Source of the DNA: Cryobacterium sp.
Lineage (GTDB): Bacteria > Actinomycetota > Actinomycetes > Actinomycetales > Microbacteriaceae
Direction: 5' to 3'
DNA length: 37,939 bases
NCBI GenBank assembly: GCA_014376815.1
Contig: JACMQV010000024.1
Span: 1 to 37,939, forward strand
In this document: one piece after another, positions 7,709 to 15,282 of the stretch
Numbering within the stretch: position 1 is the first letter of the stretch
How the letters are laid out: the number at the start of each line of letters is the position of its first letter
The notes under the pieces: model-generated
What the model saw: the letters and a program-made list of their open reading frames with translations, nothing else
Databases searched by the model: none
Told to the model about the DNA's origin: nothing
Program-made: the position numbers and the translations under genes

Positions 7709-8746
7709 ATGAGTAGCGAGGTCCTGGGCGGGGGAGTCATGATCGCGGTCGCCGCTGCCCTGTGGGTGACGTACCTGATGCCGACCTGGGCGCGACGACG
7801 GCAATACCTGACCACCGAACGTAACGCCGTGCGCCTCCAGCAGACCCTGCGGATCCTGGCCGAGACGTCCGAAGTGCCGCAGGAGGTTCGCCTCGAAGCG
7901 AACGCGCGCACCGTGGTCACCCAGCGCAAACTGCTGGCCCAGGCCGAGGACGACGCCCGAGCCGAGGCCAAGGCCGTGACGGATGCCGCGGCCGCCGCCC
8001 GGCGCGCCGCCGCGGCGCGTTCCGCTGCGGACCGTGCAGCCGCGGCTCAGGCCGCTGCAGCACAGGCCTCCGCTCAAGTTTCTGCCCGCCCCGCCGCATC
8101 CCGCCCCGCCGCATCCCGGGCGGCCGGCAAGGCCAGCCGCCTGCGCCGGGTTCGCGCGGTGACATCCCTGTTCCTGCTGACCGGGGTCGTCCTGTTCGTC
8201 TCCGGAGCGTTCACGCTCGCCTCAGGCGGCTCGGGGTCGCTGCTACTGGGCGGTCTTGTGCTGGCATCCCTCGCCGTCGGCACTCTCTCGCGCCTGGCCC
8301 GCACCGCTCGACGGGCCCACGAGGCGCGCACCGCAGGAATCGGTTCCGGCGCGTCCACGGCGGCGTCCCGGGTCGGGCAGATGTTTGAACCCGTGCAGCT
8401 CGAGGAAACGCCGGTCGTGGCCGCCAGCTGGACGCCGCAGCCGCTGCCGTTGCCGATGCACCTCTCGCGCGGTTCCGTCGCCCAGGCCGCGATGGCCTCC
8501 GTGGAGGCCGCAGCGGAACTGCGCCAGGCAGCTGCCGAAGCGGAGGTGGCCCGCCGGGCCGCCCAGCTCGTCGTGGCCGCCACCCCGCTCAAACGGCCGT
8601 CAGCGGCCCGTGAGGGCGTTGCTCGTGAGGCGGCTTCGCCGGAGGCCGCGACCAGCCGGTTCGCGTCGATGGGTGTCGTCGGGGAGACCGCGCCCGGCAT
8701 GAGCGATCTCGACGACGTGCTCCGTCGGCGCCGCGCCGTCGGCTGA
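7709..8746 (+). CDS. sepX: SepX/GlpR-like actinobacterial division membrane protein
   Basis: A 345-residue membrane protein. A transmembrane helix lies at the extreme N-terminus (about residues 8-26, GGVMIAVAAALWVTYLMP) and is followed by RRRQYLTTERNAVRLQQTLRIL. Then comes a long Ala-rich coiled-coil-like segment (about 75-145), a pair of helices (about 152-195), and a C-terminal Ala/Glu-rich helical region. This layout and the position after galU and a RimJ acetyltransferase match SepX of Streptomyces and GlpR of Corynebacterium, membrane proteins that act with FtsZ-ring factors in septation. The corynebacterial partner Glp, a gephyrin/MoeA-like protein, is not encoded beside it here. The ortholog assignment rests on architecture and synteny, not on a computed alignment. 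Confidence 0.75.
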   Translation: MSSEVLGGGVMIAVAAALWVTYLMPTWARRRQYLTTERNAVRLQQTLRILAETSEVPQEVRLEANARTVVTQRKLLAQAEDDARAEAKAVTDAAAAARRAAAARSAADRAAAAQAAAAQASAQVSARPAASRPAASRAAGKASRLRRVRAVTSLFLLTGVVLFVSGAFTLASGGSGSLLLGGLVLASLAVGTLSRLARTARRAHEARTAGIGSGASTAASRVGQMFEPVQLEETPVVAASWTPQPLPLPMHLSRGSVAQAAMASVEAAAELRQAAAEAEVARRAAQLVVAATPLKRPSAAREGVAREAASPEAATSRFASMGVVGETAPGMSDLDDVLRRRRAVG

Positions 8747-8815
8747 TCGGCCGGTTCCTTCCGGGCTTTTCGCGCTCTTGACGGCCCGGCGGCGAAACTC
8801 GTCGCCCGCGCGTGA

Positions 8816-8821
8816 TATTCT
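8816..8821 (+). promoter_or_regulatory. -10 element of tRNA-Ala
   Basis: TATTCT lies 13 nt before the mature tRNA 5' end, a good distance for a short 5' leader. No convincing -35 is seen 17 bp upstream. Confidence 0.45.
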
Positions 8822-8834
8822 GCATAAGCGGTTG

Positions 8835-8907
8835 GGGGCTATGGCGCAGTTGGTAGCGCGTCTCGTTCGCAATGAGAAGGTCAGGAGTTCGAATCTCCTT
8901 AGCTCCA
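8835..8907 (+). tRNA. tRNA-Ala (anticodon CGC)
   Basis: A 73-nt cloverleaf. The acceptor arms GGGGCTA and TAGCTCC pair, the D stem is GCGC/GCGC, the anticodon stem TCTCG/TGAGA encloses loop TTCGCAA with anticodon CGC (codon GCG), and the T arm is AGGAG-TTCGAAT-CTCCT. A is the discriminator base and CCA is not encoded (the genome reads ACCG). A strong terminator follows 9 nt later, so it is a single-gene transcript. Confidence 0.97.
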
Positions 8908-8915
8908 CCGATGAG

Positions 8916-8955
8916 AAATGCCCGGCAGACCAGATTGTGGTCTGCCGGGCATTTT
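8916..8955 (+). terminator. intrinsic terminator of tRNA-Ala
   Basis: Two perfectly complementary 17-nt arms (8916-8932 and 8938-8954; core ATGCCCGGCAGACCA) enclose the 5-nt loop GATTG. Flanking A and T runs give a T-tract on the plus strand and an A-rich start, so it could also work in reverse. Confidence 0.9.
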
Positions 8956-8987
8956 CGTGTTCCGGGCCTCGTGTCAGTGCCCGGGGT

Positions 8988-8993
8988 TAGCGT
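8988..8993 (+). promoter_or_regulatory. -10 element, leaderless zinc-ribbon nuclease-like gene
   Basis: TAGCGT ends 6 nt before the ATG at 9000 and no Shine-Dalgarno sequence is present. Confidence 0.45.
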
Positions 8994-8999
8994 GAACGC

Positions 9000-9842
9000 A
9001 TGAGGATCACGGCGGGGCAGGAGGAGACGGTGCCCGGACGCGGCGAGGGCGGTTCGGGGGGCGGCGCGACGGGAAGACCAGATGCCGGCACCTCCGTGCG
9101 CTTTCGCTGCGGACACGGGGCTGCGGCGACGGATGCCCGCATCACCCTGCAGCGGGAATGCCCGCTCTGCATGCTGCTCGCCGAGACGAAACGCAGCCGC
9201 GCACAGCTCCTGCGCAAGGTGGCCTCGGGTCGACGGACCGCCCTCGAGCGGGAAACCCGCCTCGGAGCGGAGTACGACTGGATCTGCGATCGCGGCCACT
9301 CCCGCTACGTCGCCTCCGTGCGCGCGGCCCTGACCGGCTCCGGCTGCCCGAAGTGCCGGGCCAACGCGGAAGCTCCTGCTGCCCGGTTCGAGGGCGGCGT
9401 GCCGTTCATGAAGCCCGGACTCAAGCTGGGCACGTCCATGACGGAACAGCGGCTGCGGATGCTGCTGGGTGAGCGCATCCGTCTGCCGCACCGGGTCAAC
9501 GCGGTGCGCATCAGCCGCACGTTTTTCGGCAAGCCGGAGGTCTGGCCGGACATCATCATCCCCGCGCTGAAGGTCGCGATCGAGTACGACGACCCCGGTC
9601 GGGACGGCACCTCGCACCGCGGCCTGAAGGAGGCATCGGACCGGGAGAAGGATGACGCACTGGCCGACGTCGGCTGGGCGGTGATCCGGGTGCGGGCCGG
9701 GGGCCTGGGCGAGCTCGGGTCGCACAGCATCGTGTGCCCGGGGGTGTCCACTAAGGTCGTCGACCGCATCCTGAAGTTGCTGCGCGAGATTCGCGGGGCG
9801 GAGGCGGTCGAGCGGCTGGTCGTTCCCGGCGTCCCGTCCTGA
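9000..9842 (+). CDS. zinc-ribbon protein with Vsr/DUF559-like nuclease fold
   Basis: A 280-residue protein with two parts. After a Gly-rich start come two treble-clef/zinc-ribbon-like units: C37-x-H39 with C54-x2-C57, and C96-x3-H100 with C116-x2-C119. The rest (about 146-245) follows the Vsr/DUF559 pattern of the PD-(D/E)XK superfamily: MTEQRLRMLL (E149), VWPDIIIP (D184), VAIEYDD (E195, D197), TSHRG (H206), REKDDALADVGWAVIRVRAG. This suggests a nucleic-acid-binding nuclease, or a degenerate relative, because the usual active-site lysine is not where expected. It stands alone downstream of a tRNA gene, with its own leaderless promoter and no methylase or helicase partner. Role unknown; DNA repair or defence are possible. 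Confidence 0.7.
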   Translation: MRITAGQEETVPGRGEGGSGGGATGRPDAGTSVRFRCGHGAAATDARITLQRECPLCMLLAETKRSRAQLLRKVASGRRTALERETRLGAEYDWICDRGHSRYVASVRAALTGSGCPKCRANAEAPAARFEGGVPFMKPGLKLGTSMTEQRLRMLLGERIRLPHRVNAVRISRTFFGKPEVWPDIIIPALKVAIEYDDPGRDGTSHRGLKEASDREKDDALADVGWAVIRVRAGGLGELGSHSIVCPGVSTKVVDRILKLLREIRGAEAVERLVVPGVPS

Positions 9843-9890
9843 TCCCGCTGACCCGCCCCGCCAGGGAACTTCGGGCAGGGCGGTCGGCGA

Positions 9891-10292
9891 TTACGCGCTC
9901 GCGGGTGCGGCGGACAGGTGTTCGTGCACGCAGATCCAGCCGCCGTTCCGAGACTCGAGGACGATGGACTCGCGTTCATGCAGTGTCTCTTCGGTCCCGT
10001 CCACCTCGACCACCGTCTCGACGTCATGGGTGAAGACCGCGACGCTGCCGAAGAGCTGAATTCGAGCGCCGGTCGACGTGCAGGACCGCACGCGCCAGCC
10101 GGAGTCACGCTCCCAGCCCGCCCAGAGTTCCTCGTAGGCTGCGCGGGACTCGACCCTGGCCGGCTCGGAGTGGAAGATGAACGTGGCCTCGGGCGCGAAA
10201 GCCGCGAAGTAGGCCTCACGCCGGTGGTTCGCGAAGTTGTCGACGATCGCGGTGGCTGCGGCCAGTGCGCTCCTCTCGAGTCCGGTCGGCAC
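9891..10292 (-). CDS. SnoaL-like/NTF2-fold protein
   Basis: A 133-residue single-domain protein of the SnoaL-like (nuclear transport factor 2) fold: an N-terminal helix ending in NHRREAYFAAFAPEATFIFH (about residues 22-41), YEELWAGWERDSGWRVRSCTSTGARIQLFGSVAVFTHDVET and the closing strand RNGGWICVHEHLS. Such proteins include small enzymes (isomerases, hydrolases, dehydratases) and ligand-binding domains; the substrate cannot be predicted. The GTG start lies 3 nt after the stop codon of the NCS1 permease, so the two are almost certainly co-transcribed, and a role in the same catabolic pathway is likely. Confidence 0.85.
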   Translation of the reverse strand: MPTGLERSALAAATAIVDNFANHRREAYFAAFAPEATFIFHSEPARVESRAAYEELWAGWERDSGWRVRSCTSTGARIQLFGSVAVFTHDVETVVEVDGTEETLHERESIVLESRNGGWICVHEHLSAAPASA

Positions 10293-10295
10293 GGT

Positions 10296-11906
10296 TCAGC
10301 CCCGTGTCTCGGCGGCGAGCCGCGCGGCGGCGACCTTCGCCGCCGTCGAGCCGTGGTCCGTCTCGATCTCCATGGTGTCCCTGTCCGTGCAGGGAACGAG
10401 CCGGGGGCCGTCCGGTCCGAAGGCGTGGCGGGGCTCCGGGAAGATCCACAGGGCACCGAGGTACAGCGCGGCGCTGGCGATGATCGCCGCGACCAGGCTG
10501 AGGTCGACTCCGCCGCCGAGGTCCCGGAACGGGCCGACGATCACGGGCGGGTAGTTGGCGAACAGCAGACCGATGAACGCGGCACCGAGCCAGGCCACCA
10601 TTCCTCGCCAGTTGACACCGGCGTTGAACCAGTAGATGCCGCCGATCTCACCGCGGTTGAAGACCTGGAGGTTGCGCGAGCTGAAGTGGCCGCGACGCAC
10701 GAAATAGCCGATTCCCATGATCACCATCCACGGGGTGGTCATCACGATGATGGCTCCCACGAAGGCGTTGACCGCCCCGAGGAGGTCGAAGAAGATCCGC
10801 CCGGTCAGGATGAAGAAGAAGGCCACCACGCCGATGCCGATCGTGGCCTGGACCCGGTTGAACCGCGGGAACACCGAGGAGAAGTCGAGGCCGGTGCCGT
10901 AGAGGGAGGTGGTGCCGGTCGAGAGGCCGCCGATGAAGGCGACCACCATCAGGAGCAGCGCGTACCAGACCGGGGACGCCTGGATCAGGGCGAAGACGTA
11001 GTCGGCCTCGCCGGCCACAATGGTGGCCGTGGCGACGCCGAACAGGAACGGGATCAGGGTCAGCAGCTGCCCGAGGAACGTGGCCAGGAAGAGCTTGCGC
11101 GGCGGGGTGTTCTTCGGGATGTACCGGGTCCAGTCGCCGAGGAAGGCTCCGAACGAGATCGGATTGGACATCACGATGAGGGCGGCGGCCACGAACGTCG
11201 GCCAGAAGCCGCCCAGGAGGTAGGCGTCGGGGCCGGGGTCATAGCCGGCGTCGAAGGTGCCGGAGAACGCCACGATCGCCAGCAGGATCAGCGCCGTGTT
11301 CGCGGTCACGGCGGTCTTGTTCACCAGGAGCATGAACTGGTACCCGTAGACGACGACCACGATGACGATGACACCGATCACCGCGTAGACAACCGTGCGC
11401 AGGCCGATGGAATCGGGGATCCCGGCGAGCCGGGAGAGCCCCCCGACGAGGGCGTCGCCGCTGACCCAGACCGAAATCGAGTAGAAGGCGACGGCGGTCA
11501 GGAGCGACAGGAACGATCCGACCACGCGACCTTTCACGCCGAAGAAGGCGCCGGACGAGACGGCGTTGTTCGTGCCTGTCTTCGGGCCGAAGAGGCCCAT
11601 CGGCATCAGGAAGACCGTGCCGAGAAGCACACCCGTGATGGTCGCGAGGACGGCCTGCCAGAAGGAGAGGCCGAGACCGATCGAGAAGGTGCCCAGGAGG
11701 ACGGTGGCAAACGTGTTCGCGCCGCCGAACTGGATGCGGAGAAGGTCCAGCCAGGTCGAGTGGCGGTCGGCGTCGGGAATGGTGTCGATGCCGTGGGTCT
11801 CGACCTCGGTGGCCTTCGGCCGGGCGTTGAGGGTCACGGTGTCGAGGGTGACGTCATCGTCGGTCGAGGGCGCTGGCACAGGGCCGACACTGTTGTGCTT
11901 GCTCAT
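10296..11906 (-). CDS. NCS1-family permease (purine-cytosine permease-like)
   Basis: A 536-residue polytopic membrane protein with about 12 hydrophobic segments. The segment around FGGANTFATVLLGTFSIGLGLSFWQA (about residues 59-84) and MGLFGPKTGTNNAVSSGAFFG match the first helices of NCS1 nucleobase/hydantoin/allantoin-type cation symporters. MSNPISFGAFLGDWTRYIP is the conserved region of helices 6-7. The start at 11906 (MSKHNS) follows AGAAGGA by 8 nt; the frame is open further up but only as a Pro-rich run. It transports an unknown small nitrogenous compound. It forms an operon with the SnoaL-like gene and diverges from the hydrolase-regulator genes, so the substrate is probably what those enzymes degrade. 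Confidence 0.92.
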   Translation of the reverse strand: MSKHNSVGPVPAPSTDDDVTLDTVTLNARPKATEVETHGIDTIPDADRHSTWLDLLRIQFGGANTFATVLLGTFSIGLGLSFWQAVLATITGVLLGTVFLMPMGLFGPKTGTNNAVSSGAFFGVKGRVVGSFLSLLTAVAFYSISVWVSGDALVGGLSRLAGIPDSIGLRTVVYAVIGVIVIVVVVYGYQFMLLVNKTAVTANTALILLAIVAFSGTFDAGYDPGPDAYLLGGFWPTFVAAALIVMSNPISFGAFLGDWTRYIPKNTPPRKLFLATFLGQLLTLIPFLFGVATATIVAGEADYVFALIQASPVWYALLLMVVAFIGGLSTGTTSLYGTGLDFSSVFPRFNRVQATIGIGVVAFFFILTGRIFFDLLGAVNAFVGAIIVMTTPWMVIMGIGYFVRRGHFSSRNLQVFNRGEIGGIYWFNAGVNWRGMVAWLGAAFIGLLFANYPPVIVGPFRDLGGGVDLSLVAAIIASAALYLGALWIFPEPRHAFGPDGPRLVPCTDRDTMEIETDHGSTAAKVAAARLAAETRG

Positions 11907-11969
11907 CTGAGGTTCCTTCTGGATACACCGAGGGGGCGGCGGAGTTCGGGGGAGGAGGGGTGGCGGAGG

Positions 11970-12021
11970 ATTGTGCACCAAGTTGGGTAGACACTAGCCG
12001 CTAACTTGTCTGGTGTGCAAT
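11970..12021. promoter_or_regulatory. divergent control region with inverted repeats
   Basis: Between the permease and the cyclase gene ATTGTGCACCA (11970-11980) and TGGTGTGCAAT (12011-12021) form an imperfect inverted repeat (9 of 11). Inside are CAAGTT/AACTTG (11979-11984 and 12003-12008) and the palindrome TAGCCGCTA (11995-12003). TTGTCT (12006-12011) and its reverse-strand relative TGTCTA (11988-11993) recur in the agmatinase promoter. It is a candidate target of the XRE-cupin regulator encoded nearby. Confidence 0.5.
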
Positions 12022-12026
12022 AGTTT
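12021..12026 (+). promoter_or_regulatory. -10 element, leaderless cyclase gene
   Basis: TAGTTT ends 6 nt before the ATG at 12033. This favours 12033 over the in-frame TTG at 12027 and explains the absence of a Shine-Dalgarno sequence. Confidence 0.5.
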
Positions 12027-12032
12027 TTGACT

Positions 12033-12701
12033 ATGAAGACAAAACGGATCGTTGATCTCTCCGTGGTCGTGAACGCCGGCACCCAGGTGTATCCGGGTGA
12101 CCCCGTCGCGCGCCTCGAGGTGCACAGCACGATCGCACGAGACGGCTTCAACCTGCTGAGCGTGAGCATGGGGTCCCAGACCGGAACCCACGTGGACGCG
12201 CCATACCACTTCGACGAGAATGCGCCCAGAATCGACGAGCTCCCGCTCGAGCGGTTCGTCGGGCGCGGCGTGATCGTCGACGCCCGGGATGTCGGGGCGC
12301 GCGGCCGGATCACCTGGGAGCACGTCGCGCCCGTCGCCGACCGGCTGGAGGCCGGGGTGATCGTGCTGTTGCACACGGGCTGGAGCCGGCACTACGGCAC
12401 CGACACCTACTTCGAGAACCCCTTCCTCGACCCGGATGCCTGCCGGCGAATGCTCGAGCTAGGGGTGCGCACGTTCGGGATCGACGCGGGCAACATCGAC
12501 GAGACTCCGGACGCCGCGCATCCGGGTGAAGGCTTTCCCGTGCACCACCTCATCGCCGACGTGGCGGGCGTGATCAGTGAGAACCTGACCAACCTGGCCG
12601 CGATCGACTTCCCGGATCCGTTCATCTCGCTTCTGCCGATAGCCTTTGAGGCAGCCGACGGTGCGCCGGTGCGGGCGGTCGCGATGCAGATCGAGATGTA
12701 G
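12033..12701 (+). CDS. cyclase-family metal hydrolase (PF04199)
   Basis: A 222-residue protein of the cyclase/kynurenine-formamidase family. It opens with RIVDLSVVVNAGTQVYPGDP and carries the metal-binding motif GTHVDAPYHF (about residues 53-62). HTGWSRHYGTDTYFENPFLD and IDAGNIDE are the other family signatures. Members hydrolyse amide or cyclic amide bonds (N-formylkynurenine, isatin) with Mn or Zn. No kynurenine-pathway gene is near. It diverges from the NCS1 permease and is followed after 10 bp by the XRE-cupin regulator, then an agmatinase-family gene, so it probably acts on an amide in the same nitrogen-compound pathway. Substrate unknown. Confidence 0.88.
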   Translation: MKTKRIVDLSVVVNAGTQVYPGDPVARLEVHSTIARDGFNLLSVSMGSQTGTHVDAPYHFDENAPRIDELPLERFVGRGVIVDARDVGARGRITWEHVAPVADRLEAGVIVLLHTGWSRHYGTDTYFENPFLDPDACRRMLELGVRTFGIDAGNIDETPDAAHPGEGFPVHHLIADVAGVISENLTNLAAIDFPDPFISLLPIAFEAADGAPVRAVAMQIEM

Positions 12702-12711
12702 GGGAAGAGAC

Positions 12712-13260
12712 ATGGTTCGTCAGGTTCCGATCGGACCTCGACTCCGCGCGGCCCGCTTGAACAAGGGCCTGACGCTCGAGGCCGTCGCGATCAGTGCCGG
12801 CATCACCCAGGGGTTCATCAGCCGGCTGGAACGCGACCAGGTGTCTCCCTCCGTGGCGACGCTGGTGGCCATCTGTGATGCCGTGGGCCTGCGGGTCGGC
12901 GAACTGTTCGAGGCGCCCCCGACGCAGGTCGTGCGCGCCGGCCAGGGTGCCCCGATCAACTTCGGCGGGCGAGGGGCGCAGGAATCACTCCTGACGCCCA
13001 GCAATGAGACGCAGGTGCGGGTCATTCACTCGCTGATCGAGCCCACCGGCTCGGCCGGAGCGGACCTGTACGTCCTTGACTGCGACACCGAGTTCGTCTA
13101 CGTTCTGCGTGGCTCACTCCAGCTCGTGGTCGCCGCGGAGGTGACCACGCTCGAGGCCGGGGACGCCATGACCTTCCGGGGGCGGGATCCGCACACCTGG
13201 CGCAATGCCTCGGCCGACGTCGATTGCGAAGTTCTCTGGGTGCTGGCTCCCGCTCCGTGA
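12712..13260 (+). CDS. XRE-family regulator with C-terminal cupin
   Basis: A 182-residue transcription factor. The N-terminal helix-turn-helix (about residues 7-63, RLRAARLNKGLTLEAVAISAGI...GFISRLERDQVSPSVATLVAICDAVG) is of the SinR/XRE type. The C-terminal cupin_2 barrel (about 105-180, with FVYVLRGSLQLVV, LEAGDAMTFRGRDPHTWRN) probably binds a small ligand or metal. The ATG follows GGGGAAGAG at good spacing, and the frame starts 10 bp after the cyclase gene. Regulators of this type usually control adjacent catabolic and transport genes, so it likely governs the permease, cyclase and agmatinase promoters, which share a TTGTCT-like box. Confidence 0.92.
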   Translation: MVRQVPIGPRLRAARLNKGLTLEAVAISAGITQGFISRLERDQVSPSVATLVAICDAVGLRVGELFEAPPTQVVRAGQGAPINFGGRGAQESLLTPSNETQVRVIHSLIEPTGSAGADLYVLDCDTEFVYVLRGSLQLVVAAEVTTLEAGDAMTFRGRDPHTWRNASADVDCEVLWVLAPAP

Positions 13261-13294
13261 CCGGTCGCGGCCGCAGAAGACGACGTTTCTTGCC

Positions 13295-13320
13295 CAATGA
13301 GCACATTGTGTTGTCTAATG
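13295..13320 (+). promoter_or_regulatory. candidate operator/promoter region of the agmatinase gene
   Basis: A short inverted repeat CAATG-AGCA-CATTG (13295-13308) is followed by TTGTCTAATG (13311-13320), which matches TTGTCTGGTG at 12006-12015 in 8 of 10 positions. It lies 30-56 bp upstream of the agmatinase-family start. Confidence 0.4.
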
Positions 13321-13350
13321 GTCACTATTACGCACCACGAAAGGGACACG

Positions 13351-14316
13351 ATGCCGCAGAGCCCCCAGCCCATTGGCCCGTCTGACGCGAGCCTCTCACC
13401 GCGCTATGCGGGGATCGCGACCTTCGCGCGCCTGCCTCGCCTGGAGGATGTGGGGCACGCGGACATCGCGGTCGTGGGCGTCCCGTTCGACACCGGCGTC
13501 AGCTACCGGCCGGGGGCCCGGTTCGGCCCGGCCCACGTGCGTGAGGCCTCGCGCCTGCTCCGCCCGTACAACCCGGTGCAGGACGTCGAACCGTTCGCCG
13601 CGCAGCAGGTCGTGGATGCCGGTGACATCGTGGCCAACCCGTTCAGCATCGAGGAAGCCGTCGGCCAGATCGAAGCTGCTGCCCGGGAACTCGGTGCCGA
13701 CGGAACCCGTCTGGTCACGATCGGAGGCGACCACACCATCGCCCTGCCGCTCCTGCGCGCGGTCGCCGCCAAACACGGACCCGTCGCCGTCGTGCACTTC
13801 GACGCCCACCTCGACACCTGGGACACCTACTTCGGCGCCCCGATCACGCACGGCACGCCGTTCCGGCGGGCGTCCGAGGAAGGCCTGATCGACCTGACCG
13901 CGAGCCTGCACATCGGCATCCGCGGCCCGCTCTACAGCCGGCAGGACCTCACCGACGATGCCCGGCTCGGCTTCGCGATCATCGGCGCGCACGAGATCGA
14001 GACCGAGGGTGTCGCCGGTGTGGTCACACGGATGCTGGCCCGTCTGGGCGACCGCCCGGTCTATGTGTCCGTCGACATCGACGTGCTCGATCCGGCCCAC
14101 GCCCCCGGCACCGGCACGCCGGAGGCAGGAGGGCTGACCAGCCGTGAGCTGCTCGCGATCCTGCGGGCCTTCGGCAACGTCAACCTGGTGGGCGCCGACG
14201 TCGTCGAGGTGGCACCGGCCTATGACCACGCGCAGATCACGGCCGTCGCGGCGTCCCACGTTGCCTACGAACTGATCTCCGCGATGACTCCCCGGCCGGA
14301 AACCGCGGCCGTCTAG
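13351..14316 (+). CDS. speB: agmatinase-family ureohydrolase
   Basis: A 321-residue ureohydrolase. All metal ligands of the arginase/agmatinase fold are present: GGDH (H128), DAHLD (D151, H153, D155) and SVDIDVLD (D242, D244), followed by the [11 protein letters not shown] signature. Enzymes of this family hydrolyse a guanidino group to urea plus an amine using a Mn or Ni pair; substrates include agmatine, guanidinobutyrate, guanidinopropionate and others. The ATG at 13351 follows AAAGGGA; the frame is open to 13297 but without a ribosome site. Its partners, an NCS1 permease and a cyclase-family hydrolase, are not those of polyamine synthesis, so a catabolic guanidino compound is more likely than agmatine. 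The symbol names the family, not a proven substrate. Confidence 0.85.
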   Translation: MPQSPQPIGPSDASLSPRYAGIATFARLPRLEDVGHADIAVVGVPFDTGVSYRPGARFGPAHVREASRLLRPYNPVQDVEPFAAQQVVDAGDIVANPFSIEEAVGQIEAAARELGADGTRLVTIGGDHTIALPLLRAVAAKHGPVAVVHFDAHLDTWDTYFGAPITHGTPFRRASEEGLIDLTASLHIGIRGPLYSRQDLTDDARLGFAIIGAHEIETEGVAGVVTRMLARLGDRPVYVSVDIDVLDPAHAPGTGTPEAGGLTSRELLAILRAFGNVNLVGADVVEVAPAYDHAQITAVAASHVAYELISAMTPRPETAAV

Positions 14317-14327
14317 CCGGTCTACGG

Positions 14328-15203
14328 TCAGCCGGCGACGGTCTCCATCGTGAGCACGGTCGTGCCGTCCGCGTCGGTCGTCGACAGCCGCACGCGCACG
14401 GCCCCCAGTCCGGCCAGGGACGTGACGTGCGTGCCGCCGCACGGGATCCGGGCGCTCCGGCCCGGCAGCTCGCAGACCCAGTACCGGCGGTCGGTGAGTC
14501 CCGGCCCGTCGGCGTCGACGCGCACGGTCGCGCCAGAGGCCACCCACTCGGCCAGGGCGGCGTTCACGGCCGCCTCGATCTCCGGCAGGGCCTCGACGAA
14601 CCCCTCGGTGACGAAGCCCTTGCGCCGCAGGGACTTGCCGAGCCGGTACGTGTCGACCGATCCGTTCTCCCCGATCAGGGACACGTCGATGGCGGAGCCG
14701 TCGAAGTCGGGGTTGCCGAGGGCGTCGGGGCGCGCCTCCTTCTTCCACCGGTCGGAAAGAGCCCGGTTGAGCGCGAGCGAGGCGAGATGGCAGATGGTGT
14801 GGCCCGCGGACATCCGCTGCCGGTACCCGGCGTCGACGGCGACCTCGACGGTGTCGCCCTCGGCCGGAGCGGCCGGCCCCTCGACGAGATGCGCGACGAC
14901 GAAGGCCCACCCGGGCGTTCCCTTGGGTACCGGGATGTCCCCGCCCAGGTAGAGAGACGAGCCGTCGGTCGCCCCGACGATGCAGTCCACTACCGGCAGC
15001 TCGGCCGCGAGCCGCGGGGCGCGCAGCACGGCCCGATCGGGTCCCTGGTCCGGCCAGCCGGCATCCACCGGGTGCACCGTGGTGGTGTCGAGCAGCACCG
15101 CGAGCCGGCCGTCGGCGCGCGGTTCGACGTGCAGCACGGTCGCTGCGGTCTCGGTATGCCCGGACGGGTAGCACACCCGGGTCTCCACGACAGGAAGGGT
15201 CAT
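14328..15203 (-). CDS. AlaX-like alanyl-tRNA editing hydrolase
   Basis: A 291-residue protein related to the editing domain of alanyl-tRNA synthetase. The zinc ligands are H135 and H139 in SAGHTICH and C255-GGT-H259. The N-terminal ~125 residues have the beta-barrel style of AlaX-M proteins. Such stand-alone proteins deacylate Ser- or Gly-charged tRNA-Ala in the cytosol. The ATG follows AAAGGA. The stop lies 11 bp from the converging agmatinase gene, and a terminator of the upstream small gene lies just before its start, so it is a separate unit. Related metal hydrolases with other substrates cannot be excluded. Confidence 0.85.
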   Translation of the reverse strand: MTLPVVETRVCYPSGHTETAATVLHVEPRADGRLAVLLDTTTVHPVDAGWPDQGPDRAVLRAPRLAAELPVVDCIVGATDGSSLYLGGDIPVPKGTPGWAFVVAHLVEGPAAPAEGDTVEVAVDAGYRQRMSAGHTICHLASLALNRALSDRWKKEARPDALGNPDFDGSAIDVSLIGENGSVDTYRLGKSLRRKGFVTEGFVEALPEIEAAVNAALAEWVASGATVRVDADGPGLTDRRYWVCELPGRSARIPCGGTHVTSLAGLGAVRVRLSTTDADGTTVLTMETVAG

Positions 15204-15223
15204 CAGCGGGTCCTTTCGGAACG

Positions 15224-15260
15224 AAAAAGGGTGTTGCCGCGGTTACAGCGGCAACACCCT
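15224..15260 (-). terminator. intrinsic terminator of the 40-residue gene
   Basis: Perfect 13-nt arms (15228-15240 and 15248-15260, AGGGTGTTGCCGC) enclose a 7-nt loop. On the minus strand the stem is followed by TTTTT. It lies 23 nt downstream of the small gene's stop codon. Confidence 0.9.
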
Positions 15261-15282
15261 GAGTTTAATCGTGGAGCAGGCG

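Noticed and set aside
8835-9842. tRNA gene as an integration site for a mobile island
   Set aside because: No copy of the tRNA 3' end, no integrase and no composition change is visible downstream; the nuclease-like gene alone is not enough.
9918-11990. 690-residue plus-strand open frame
   Set aside because: It is antisense to the NCS1 permease and SnoaL-like genes, with Gly/Arg/Asp/Glu-rich composition typical of shadow frames in GC-rich DNA.
13396-15174. 592-residue minus-strand open frame
   Set aside because: It runs out of frame through the AlaX-like gene and antisense through the agmatinase gene; Arg/Gly-rich with no domain.
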